Below are positions 41,398 through 48,926 of a stretch of 64,000 nucleotides of DNA, piece after piece; positions within the stretch are counted from its first letter, which is position 1; each line of letters begins with the position of its first letter. Location: the NCBI GenBank assembly GCA_016213135.1, contig JACRBQ010000027.1:1-64000 (forward strand), written 5' to 3'. The notes below the pieces were generated by a model that made no database searches, was not told where the DNA came from, and worked only from the letters and a program-made list of their open reading frames with translations. This DNA is from Chloroflexota bacterium (lineage in GTDB: Bacteria > Chloroflexota > Anaerolineae > Anaerolineales > VGOW01). Position numbers and translations under genes: made by a program.

Positions 41398-43272
41398 CTA
41401 TGCAGCCGCCGGCTCGCGCGGCAACATGGCATCGGCGGTCGGCGCGCCGTCGTCGTCCCACTTGCGCAGGCGATAATAGTCCGGCAGGATGCGTTTCATA
41501 TCCGGCAGCATGCCCGCCGCCGTGCCAGTGGGCCGGGCCTCGAATTCAAGGCGATGCGGCAGCACATCGTCTTTGCGGCTGATGCCCAGCTTGATGTTGA
41601 TGAGGCGCTTGAGGTTGAACAGGCGCGCCCCCATGTCGAGCAGCTCCTGCCCCGTCCACGACCAGCCCATGGCTTTGTTCACCAGTTCGGCCGTTTGCGC
41701 CGGAGCGAAACTGCCTTTGGCTATGAACTTGCACAGCCCCAGCGGGTTGTAAACGGACATATAGTTTTGAAAGTCTACGGCTTGCTCGGCGGCCAGGGCA
41801 GAGTCGAACCGTTTGGCGTCGATCCACTCCTGCTTCTCGCCTTCCTGCCAGCCTTCCCACTCGATGCCCACACCGCGCCAGTATGAAATGGCCTCGAGGT
41901 GGCACGCGCCGCGCGCGGCGGTGGCATAGTTGGCGGCCATGCTCACGAAACCGCGCGGGTCGTGGTAGGGCAGTTCCATGCCTTTGACGTGCATGGCAAA
42001 TTTGTCGGAGCCTCGCCCGATCTTTTTCGCCGCCGCCCGCGTGCCCTCGGCCAGCAAGTCGCCGATGTCTTCGCGTTTCGCAATCTTGTGAATCATGGCG
42101 ATGATGGCCTCGGCATCGCCCCACTTGAGTTCCACGCCGCCGGTGTCTGCTTTTGTGATGAGTCCCTTCTCGTAGCACTCAAAGGCAAAGCCCAGCACGC
42201 TGCTCACGGAAATCACGTCCATGGTGTAGCGGTTGCACCAATCGTTCATCGCCGCAATGGCGTTCACGTCGTCGCACTGCAAATTCGATCCGAAACCGCA
42301 GAGCGTTTCGTATTCCGGCCCTTCGCCCGACACGCCTGCATACTGGCCCTCTTTCACCTCCACGGCTTTGCCGCAGCCGATGGGGCAGGCGTGGCAAAAG
42401 GTGTGGCGCGAGAAGATGGTCTTGGCGATCTCCTGCCCGGACGTTTTGATGGTGCCTTCCGTCCAGTTGCCGCCGCGCCAATTCATGATGGCGTTGTCGC
42501 CAAATTTGTCGGTGGTGGGATGGCCGCCTGCCGTGCCCACCAGGTGCAGCGACTCGGCCGGGCCGTGCGCCATGATGAACTTGTTGGCCGCTTTGACTGT
42601 GGTGTGAAAGCCTTTGGCGTCGTAATACGTGGGCTTTTGGCTGCCGCGCACTACAATGGCTTTGAGATTCTTGGAGCCCATCACCGCGCCCATGCCGCCG
42701 CGCGCCGCCAGCCGCGAGTGCGAATGACCGCCGGTGGCCACGCCCGTAATCTTCACCAGCTTTTCGCCGGCGAGGCCAATGGAGGCGCACCGCGCTTTGT
42801 CGTCGGTTTCGGCCAATAGAATATCGTGCGTGTCAAACTGGTCTTTGCCCCACACGTGCGAGGCGTCGCGGAATTCGAGAGTGTCGCCGTTGAGCCAAAG
42901 ATAGGTAGGTTTGGCGCAGCGGCCCGTGAGGATGAGGCCGTCGTAGCCGGCGAAGCGCAGCTCCGCGCCCCAGTGGCCGCCGAGGTTGGCTTCGTTCCAA
43001 ATGCCGGTGAGGGGCGAGCGGCCGCACCACGACGAGCGGCAGCCGGTGGGGCTGAACGTGCCCGACAGCAGGCCGTTGAGGACAATGAGCGGGCTGCGGG
43101 GATCGAGCGGGTCGACGAGGTCGTGCTGCTCAATCCAGTCGAGGTAAATTTTTGCGGCTAGTCCGCTGCCCAACAGGTAGGTTTGAACTTCCGAGTCCGT
43201 AATTGGCCGGATCGAATGCTCGCCCGTGCCGAGGTCGATCTGCAAAATTCTGCCCGCATACACAAAGCCCAT
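41398..43272 (-). CDS. Aldehyde:ferredoxin oxidoreductase-family enzyme
   Basis: A 624-aa tungsten- or molybdenum-pterin oxidoreductase. The N-terminus GRILQIDLGTGEHS, GGHWGAELRFAGYDG, RLAARGGMGAVMGSKNLKAI and the iron-sulfur motif CHACPIGCG with a fourth Cys in NPLGLCKF are characteristic. Substrate-side motifs include GPEYETLCGFGSN and ELPYHDPRG. Such enzymes oxidise aldehydes to acids with ferredoxin. As first gene of the operon, it may oxidise an aldehyde made after transamination of beta-alanine (malonate semialdehyde), which is inference. The ATG at 43272 follows GGGAGG. Confidence 0.9.
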   Translation of the reverse strand: MGFVYAGRILQIDLGTGEHSIRPITDSEVQTYLLGSGLAAKIYLDWIEQHDLVDPLDPRSPLIVLNGLLSGTFSPTGCRSSWCGRSPLTGIWNEANLGGHWGAELRFAGYDGLILTGRCAKPTYLWLNGDTLEFRDASHVWGKDQFDTHDILLAETDDKARCASIGLAGEKLVKITGVATGGHSHSRLAARGGMGAVMGSKNLKAIVVRGSQKPTYYDAKGFHTTVKAANKFIMAHGPAESLHLVGTAGGHPTTDKFGDNAIMNWRGGNWTEGTIKTSGQEIAKTIFSRHTFCHACPIGCGKAVEVKEGQYAGVSGEGPEYETLCGFGSNLQCDDVNAIAAMNDWCNRYTMDVISVSSVLGFAFECYEKGLITKADTGGVELKWGDAEAIIAMIHKIAKREDIGDLLAEGTRAAAKKIGRGSDKFAMHVKGMELPYHDPRGFVSMAANYATAARGACHLEAISYWRGVGIEWEGWQEGEKQEWIDAKRFDSALAAEQAVDFQNYMSVYNPLGLCKFIAKGSFAPAQTAELVNKAMGWSWTGQELLDMGARLFNLKRLINIKLGISRKDDVLPHRLEFEARPTGTAAGMLPDMKRILPDYYRLRKWDDDGAPTADAMLPREPAAA

Positions 43273-43312
43273 AGTAGCCAAGCCTCCCGTGCCGCTGAAA
43301 ATGTATGACAAT

Positions 43313-43340
43313 AGTATAGCCGGAGTGCAAGCGAAGTCAA
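43313..43340 (-). promoter_or_regulatory. Sigma70-type promoter of the pyrimidine operon
   Basis: -35 TTGACT (43335-43340), 16-bp spacer, -10 TATACT (43313-43318), about 41 bp before the AOR start. It lies right behind the rpoD terminator. Confidence 0.75.
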
Positions 43341-43354
43341 TTCATTAATCGAGC

Positions 43355-43395
43355 AAAACGAAAAGGGGCGCGATCAGTTTTGTGAAAGCGCCCCT
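43355..43395 (-). terminator. Rho-independent terminator of the sigma factor gene
   Basis: AGGGGCGC paired with GCGCCCCT (43364-43371 with 43388-43395), followed on the minus strand by TTTCGTTTT. It is 18 bp after the stop codon. Confidence 0.85.
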
Positions 43396-43412
43396 GGGTA
43401 AAGCGATAGACG

Positions 43413-44765
43413 TTATTCGACCAGATAGTCGCGCAGTTTGCGTCGGTGCGAGGGATGGCGCAGCCGGCTGAGGGCCTGGGCTTCAATCTGCCGCACCCGT
43501 TCGCGGGTGACGCCCATTTTCTTGCCCACTTCCTCCAGCGTGTAGCTCTCGCCATCCAGCAAGCCGTAGCGCAGTTGCAGAATTCTGACTTCACGGGGAG
43601 GCAATGTCGCCAACACTTCCGCAATCTGCTCGCGCAGCAAATTCTTGGTGGCCACTTCCACCGGCGCCGGGCTGTCTTCGTCTTGAATGAAATCGCCCAG
43701 CACGGAGTCTTCTTCCTCGTCCGTAGGGGTTTCCAGCGACAACGGCCGCCGGGCGATCTGGATCATGGACTCGACCTTCTTCGGCGTCACGTTGAGGGCG
43801 TTGGCCAATTCTTCGGTCGTGGGATCGCGACCCAGTTCCTGCGTGAGCGAATGCGATACGCGCAGCAGCTTGTTGATCTGGTCGCCCATGTGAACCGGCA
43901 CGCGGATGGTGCGGCCTTGATCGGCAATGGCGCGGGTCACCGCCTGGCGGATCCACCATGTGGCATAGGTGCTGAACTTGTGCCCGCGTTTGTAATCGAA
44001 CTTCTTCGAGGCCCGGATCAGGCCGATGTTGCCCTCTTGAATCAGGTCGAGAAACGGCACCCCGCGGCCCATATATTTTTTGGCGACACTGATGACCAAC
44101 CGCGAGTTGGCGGTGATCAGGTGTTCCCGCGCCGCCCAGCCATCGTCAATATCGGACTGAATGTCGGAGCGCATTTTGGGGGAGATCTTGCCGCCCTTCG
44201 CCAATCGCTCGCGGGCGAACTTCATCTTCTCCATGCGCTTCGCCAGAGCCACTTCTTCGGCGGCAACCAGCAGCGGCACGCGGCCAATTTCCTTGAGATA
44301 CAGGCCGATGGTGTCGTCGGCATCGATGGCCGAGAGGTAGGTGTCGTCCTGCGAGAGGTCGCGCAGGCTGGTGTCTTCTTCCTCCAGCTCTTCCACTTCC
44401 TCGTCGCTCGGCTCGTCGTCCACCGACGACACATCCACTAGTTCGATGCCCGCCGCCTGCAGCGCGGTATACGCTTCGTCGAGCTGCTCAATATCCCGTT
44501 CGGCATCGGGGAAGAAATGCAGAATATCGTCGTACGTCACCGCGCCGCGCTGTCGGCCCACTTCCAGCAGTTGATTGATCGCCGCGCTGTCTTCCTCGGA
44601 GGCGGCGTTGTCTTCGGCCAGCACGGCGGCTGCCGTCGTCGATTCATCGGTTTGCTTGAGCAGCGACTTGCGGCCAACCACGGTGGTTCGCGGGCGGATG
44701 GTCTGGGTAGCGGCCTTCGTTGTCTTGGTTTTCTTTGTAGGTGTAGTCACTTTGCGTTTCGTCAT
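43413..44765 (-). CDS. rpoD: Primary RNA polymerase sigma factor
   Basis: A 450-aa sigma-70 factor. A Lys/Thr-rich N-terminus and region 1.1 ([17 protein letters not shown]) precede region 1.2 ([17 protein letters not shown]), region 2 ([22 protein letters not shown] and [17 protein letters not shown]), region 3 and region 4 ([21 protein letters not shown]). All are typical of the housekeeping factor. The ATG at 44765 before MTKRKVT was chosen, as upstream codons overlap the DUF4340 gene region. Canonical TTGAC/TATAAT-like promoters in the window agree with such a factor. Confidence 0.93.
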   Translation of the reverse strand: MTKRKVTTPTKKTKTTKAATQTIRPRTTVVGRKSLLKQTDESTTAAAVLAEDNAASEEDSAAINQLLEVGRQRGAVTYDDILHFFPDAERDIEQLDEAYTALQAAGIELVDVSSVDDEPSDEEVEELEEEDTSLRDLSQDDTYLSAIDADDTIGLYLKEIGRVPLLVAAEEVALAKRMEKMKFARERLAKGGKISPKMRSDIQSDIDDGWAAREHLITANSRLVISVAKKYMGRGVPFLDLIQEGNIGLIRASKKFDYKRGHKFSTYATWWIRQAVTRAIADQGRTIRVPVHMGDQINKLLRVSHSLTQELGRDPTTEELANALNVTPKKVESMIQIARRPLSLETPTDEEEDSVLGDFIQDEDSPAPVEVATKNLLREQIAEVLATLPPREVRILQLRYGLLDGESYTLEEVGKKMGVTRERVRQIEAQALSRLRHPSHRRKLRDYLVE

Positions 44766-44811
44766 CCCAAGTAGGATACTCCGTTTTAAGGTTAGAGGCA
44801 ACAGGGTAGAA

Positions 44812-45423
44812 TCACGGTGTAGAAACCGGCGCGGGAGTACCACTCGAGCCCGGAAGCGGCGCCAAAGTGGCCGTAGGCGTCACAAAAGGCGGGTTTTTCG
44901 CCATATTAAGCAGGGGATCCAGACTGTAACTTTGCACCAGTACTGGCTGCGTTTCCCCTGCACGCAACACATAATAGGCCGGTCCGGTGGGCGCTTTGGC
45001 GCCGATAACGGCCCGTAACACCACCCCATCCGTTTGGGTAACCGTGAGGGCATACGCCGGATTTACCAGGCCAAAATCGGCCAGATTTGCAACGTCGGTG
45101 AGGGTGCGGCTCACCGACAACGCCCCCAACGCCATATAGGCCGAGTAAAGCTGCTGCTGGTCGCCCTCACCGGGGCGCGGCTGAGTAATCTCCCACAGGC
45201 CCTGGTCGTCCACAACGGCCTCAAAAGTCGCGCCGTTGGAGCTGTCGGTCACCGAGAACGCGGCAAGCTGGGTGACGTCCACCGCCCACAGCACCTGCCC
45301 CCCCGTGTCTACGGTGGGCGTAGGGGTGGCCCCGGCCACACTGGGATTCGACTTGAGGTAATAGGCAATGACGGCGAGTAGCGCCAATGCAACGAGTAGA
45401 GTTACAGTGGTTCGACGATTCAT
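44812..45423 (-). CDS. DUF4340 protein of the Gld-type exporter
   Basis: A 203-aa protein with an N-terminal membrane anchor ([18 protein letters not shown]) and a periplasmic DUF4340-type domain ([52 protein letters not shown]). It ends in a Thr/Pro tail. DUF4340 genes normally follow GldG-like genes of ABC-2 exporters, as here with a 7-bp gap. It may read or regulate cargo outside the membrane; the cargo is unknown. Confidence 0.85.
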   Translation of the reverse strand: MNRRTTVTLLVALALLAVIAYYLKSNPSVAGATPTPTVDTGGQVLWAVDVTQLAAFSVTDSSNGATFEAVVDDQGLWEITQPRPGEGDQQQLYSAYMALGALSVSRTLTDVANLADFGLVNPAYALTVTQTDGVVLRAVIGAKAPTGPAYYVLRAGETQPVLVQSYSLDPLLNMAKNPPFVTPTATLAPLPGSSGTPAPVSTP

Positions 45424-45430
45424 GTGTACC

Positions 45431-47011
45431 CTACGCCTGCCGGCGACGCGACCACCACACGGCAACACCACCCACCAACACCAGCAGCGGCGGCAGAATG
45501 CACGACAGCATGAAGGCAATGGCCGTGTCCTTGAAAGTCATCACTCTCAGCGAGCGCGAAACCGTGTCCTTAGGCGTCAGGCCAATCAACTGGTCGGCCA
45601 CGGTAGCCCATTTGACCGCGTTGAGCAACAACAGTGAGTTGGCGCCTTGCCGGTCAAACCCGTTAATGGCGAACTGCGATCCGCCAAACACCACCAGTCG
45701 CGCGCCGGTCGTGGAGTTCTCTGCCGTCACCGCCAGCGCCAGCTCGCCACTCGCATCGGCGTCATCAGGCGCGGCGTTGCCGGCGCTGATCGAATCGAAG
45801 TTAGTTTCGCCCCACGCGTCCGGCCCGCTCTTAACCAGCGTCACAAAACTGACTCCGGCGGGAACGGCGACGCCATCGGGCACGGCAATGCTGCGGTTCG
45901 TAGGGAAGAACGACACCACCCGATCCAGGTCCTGGGTGATTGGGCTGGCGCCATAGCTGATAGTAGCCGGGGCCAGCGTCCCCAAATCCGGAATGTACTG
46001 CGTCGAGTCGACGACAATATCGTCGCGCAGGGTGAGGCCCCACGTCGCCGAAAGATACGCCGCCAATGGGTCCGGGTCGCCGGCCTTCAGCCCCATCACC
46101 GGGCTTGGATCGATCAGCATAACCGCTTTGCCCCCGCCCGCAAGGTAAGCGCCAATGGCCTTCACTTCCGACTCGGTATAGGCCTGCACCGGCCCGGCAA
46201 TGACAATGGACGAGGCATCCGAGGGCAGCGTCTGAGTGATCACGTCCAGCGTACGCACCTGAAAGTTCACACTCTCAAGCGTTGTCTTGAGTTGCGAGAG
46301 ACCGGTTTGGGCCGTGTCGTCGGCGCTGAGTTCGCCATGCCCGCTCACAAAGTACACGGTACGCACGGTGGGATTGTTGAGGCGGACGATGGCGTTGGTG
46401 AGCGACGACTCGTTGGCGAAATCCACCGGCTCGCGCTGGGATCCGCTCTCCACCACCAATGACGCGTCCTGCGTGATCCCGTACTGTTGAGCCAGGGTGG
46501 GCTTCACCTGCGGGTCTACGAATTCGTAAGCCAGCTTGCCGCCGCTATTGGCTTTGTAATCGCTCAGCAGATCCTCCGCCGACTGCTGGCTGAAGCTGGC
46601 GTTGGCCGTGTAGAACCCGATCACCTTGACCGGGGCCGCGAGTTCTGAAAGCACCTTGAGCGTTTCTGGAGCAAGAGTGTGCTGCTGATTCTCGGTCAGA
46701 TCCCAACGCTTCTTCAACCGATCCTGCGTAAAGATGTAGTTGAGCAGTCCGACCACGCCGAGAAAGGCTACCACCATCACCAGCGTCTCGGCCCCGAAGC
46801 GGGCCTGCCGCGTGCCGAGGGCGCGGGTGAGAAGGTCGACTTCCAGCCAGGCAAACAAGGCCATGCCGAGCAGGGCCACGGCAAACGCCACCTGCACGGG
46901 CATATCAATCTTCTGATTGATGAACCATGAGACCAGCCCAAACAACAACGCCGCCACGCTAACGCCAATAGCGGCCAGCCCGTAGTAATGCTTGCGTTCG
47001 AGTTGTTCCAT
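45431..47011 (-). CDS. GldG-family ABC transport auxiliary protein
   Basis: A 526-aa protein with two N-terminal membrane helices, a large extracytoplasmic domain and a C-terminal helix (CILPPLLVLVGGVAVWW). LTENQQHTLAPETLKVLSEL, VKVIGFYTANASFSQQSAEDLLSDYK and VYFVSGHGELSADD are the GldG/Mucin2-like motifs of ABC-type gliding or export auxiliary proteins. It directly follows the permease gene with no gap. Gliding cannot be concluded, since such systems occur in non-gliding bacteria. Confidence 0.88.
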   Translation of the reverse strand: MEQLERKHYYGLAAIGVSVAALLFGLVSWFINQKIDMPVQVAFAVALLGMALFAWLEVDLLTRALGTRQARFGAETLVMVVAFLGVVGLLNYIFTQDRLKKRWDLTENQQHTLAPETLKVLSELAAPVKVIGFYTANASFSQQSAEDLLSDYKANSGGKLAYEFVDPQVKPTLAQQYGITQDASLVVESGSQREPVDFANESSLTNAIVRLNNPTVRTVYFVSGHGELSADDTAQTGLSQLKTTLESVNFQVRTLDVITQTLPSDASSIVIAGPVQAYTESEVKAIGAYLAGGGKAVMLIDPSPVMGLKAGDPDPLAAYLSATWGLTLRDDIVVDSTQYIPDLGTLAPATISYGASPITQDLDRVVSFFPTNRSIAVPDGVAVPAGVSFVTLVKSGPDAWGETNFDSISAGNAAPDDADASGELALAVTAENSTTGARLVVFGGSQFAINGFDRQGANSLLLLNAVKWATVADQLIGLTPKDTVSRSLRVMTFKDTAIAFMLSCILPPLLVLVGGVAVWWSRRRQA

Positions 47012-47758
47012 TTAGCGCCACCTCCGGGCTTCAACCACGCGCGTTGCCAAAAAGAGCGCAATCGCAATCACGCTGAGGTAGTAAACAATGTCCACCGTGT
47101 CGATCACGCCGCGCCCAAATGTGGCCGAGAAATGATTCGAGAAATCAAGGTAGTTCACCAGACTGCTGAGGATGCCCGTGGCTTGCCCGGTAAACGCCGT
47201 CAGCAAATCGCCGGCAATCCCGATGATCCAGATCGTAAGCACGAAGGTGTAGCCAATGGCCACCGACACGATGAGGTTGCCCGTGAGGGCCGAAGCCAGC
47301 AATCCTACGGCCAGAATGGCGCCCACCAGCAGGGCCATGCCCAAATAGCCCGAGTACACCGGGCCCATATCCGGGTTGCCGTAGGCCAATAGCACCAGCG
47401 GAAAAACCACGGTCGTCGCCACCAGCGCCAACCCAAAGAACCATGCGCCCAACCACTTGCCGATCACTAACTCCCATTCCTTGATCGGCGCGGTGAGCAG
47501 CAATTCCATCGTGCCCTTGCTCTGCTCTTCTGCCATCAGGCGCATGGTGAGCACCGGGGCAAAAAACAGGATGAGGCTGGTGAGCGGCCCGAACACGAAG
47601 CCCATGCTGGGTTCGCCGCCCTGCGCCGCCAGGCTGTTGACGTTGACTACAAACAGCAGGCCCAGAATGGAAAGGAACAGCGTCGCCACGGCATAGGCAA
47701 TGGGCGACACAAAATAGTGCGCAAACTCGCGTTTGGCGATTGTCCACACGTTACGCAT
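47012..47758 (-). CDS. ABC-2 type permease, GldF-like
   Basis: A 248-aa six-helix ABC-2 permease. MRNVWTIAKREFAHYFVSPIAYAVATLF is the typical start (two blocks), followed by LTMRLMAEEQSKGTMELLLTAPIKEWE, a family motif at the cytoplasmic face. The ATG at 47758 overlaps the ATPase stop by 8 bp. Together with the ATPase, GldG and DUF4340 proteins it forms an exporter of unknown cargo. Confidence 0.9.
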   Translation of the reverse strand: MRNVWTIAKREFAHYFVSPIAYAVATLFLSILGLLFVVNVNSLAAQGGEPSMGFVFGPLTSLILFFAPVLTMRLMAEEQSKGTMELLLTAPIKEWELVIGKWLGAWFFGLALVATTVVFPLVLLAYGNPDMGPVYSGYLGMALLVGAILAVGLLASALTGNLIVSVAIGYTFVLTIWIIGIAGDLLTAFTGQATGILSSLVNYLDFSNHFSATFGRGVIDTVDIVYYLSVIAIALFLATRVVEARRWR

Positions 47759-48712
47759 GAGCAGCCTCCCCAACCGGCGACTGGGTTTCGGCCTCGGTCA
47801 CCTCGGCCTGAATGAGTTGAAGGTATATTTCCTCGAGGCTCAGGCCCATGGCCTTCAATTCCAGCAGCCCCCAGCCGCCGTTGACTACCACCCTGGCCAG
47901 TTCGGGCCGCACGTTGCCGCCGGGAATGGTCTCAATTTCAAACTCGCCGTCTTTCACTTCCCGCACCGAGGTCACGCCCGATACGGCGCTCAACGCCTCG
48001 GCCAGGCCGGCGCCGTCACTGGCGACTCGCAGCCCCACGCGGTCGCCGCCGCTCAACCGCGAGCGCAACTTGTCGGGCGCGTCTTCCGCAACAATCTTGC
48101 CCTCGTTGATAATGAGCACACGGTTGCACAGCGCCTGGGCCTCGGAAAGAATATGGGTGGAGAGCATCACTGTGCGCTCGCGCCCCAGTTCGCGGATGAG
48201 TTCGCGCACGTCCTTGACCTGCGCCGGATCGAGGCCAATGGTCGGCTCGTCGAGGATCAGCACGTCCGGTTTGTGCAGCATGGCTTGCGCCAACCCCACC
48301 CGCTGGCGCATGCCTTTGGAAAGGTTGCCGATGAGCGAATCGGCGCGGTCGGTCATGTGCACCGCCTCCATGGCCTCTTCCACATGATCGTCGCGGTTGG
48401 GCACTTTCCGCAGTTCGCCGAAAAAGTCGAGGTATTGCCACACCGACATCTCCGGGTAGAGCGGCACAGTTTCGGGCAGGTAGCCGATATGCTTGCGCGC
48501 CTCCAACGAATGAGTGAACACGTCAAACCCGGCCACCGTGGCCTTGCCCTCGGAGGGCGGCATGTAGCCGCTCAGGATGCGCATGGTGGTGGTTTGCCGG
48601 CGCCGTTCGGCCCCAGGAAGCCCACCACTTCGCCCTTGCCGGCGTGGAACGTCAGTCGGTCGATCGCCAGACGCTGGCCGTATCGTTTGGTAAGCCCTTC
48701 AACTTGAATCAT
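47751..48712 (-). pseudogene. ABC-2 exporter ATPase with frameshift in Walker A
   Basis: Read in two frames this is a complete ABC ATPase of about 320 aa. It starts [20 protein letters not shown] (ATG at 48712), reaches [10 protein letters not shown] and then loses one A from the expected GGCAAAACC (48593-48595). The frame continues from ATGCGCATCCTG, with GNLSKGMRQRVGLAQ, ILDEPTIGLDP and MLSTHILSE intact. Everything but the Thr of GKT is present, so this is either a very recent mutation or a sequencing or assembly error in a short A run. The partner permease, GldG and DUF4340 genes are intact. Confidence 0.85.
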
Positions 48713-48763
48713 CTGCACAATCCTTTCCTCGCGCACCGCCGTCGGCGCGGAAGGAGACAACAG

Positions 48764-48798
48764 ACGAGCACACCGCCCGAATTCCGCCGTGTGCTCGT
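48764..48798. other. Perfect 10-bp hairpin in exporter leader
   Basis: ACGAGCACAC pairs with GTGTGCTCGT in the leader of the exporter operon, between its promoter and ATG. It might be a regulatory or protein-binding hairpin. Confidence 0.6.
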
Positions 48799-48823
48799 CC
48801 CCAGGACACCCCTGTCATTGAAA

Positions 48824-48843
48824 TGGCCGCCCGTTGGCGGCCA
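48824..48843. other. GGCCGCC hairpin
   Basis: TGGCCGCC-cgtt-GGCGGCCA, perfect 8-bp stem, in the same leader just downstream of the -10 element. Confidence 0.55.
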
Positions 48844-48854
48844 CTTCGCTAGTC

Positions 48855-48884
48855 ACTATACCGCGTAATTTGAAGCAAAGTCAA
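48855..48884 (-). promoter_or_regulatory. Sigma70-type promoter of the ABC-2 exporter operon
   Basis: -35 TTGACT (48879-48884), 18-bp spacer, -10 TATAGT (48855-48860). The leader to the ATG at 48712 is about 135 nt and holds two hairpins. Confidence 0.7.
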
Positions 48885-48926
48885 GTTATTCTTAGCCTCG
48901 TCTAATGTTGGCGGCCGCGCTGCAAC

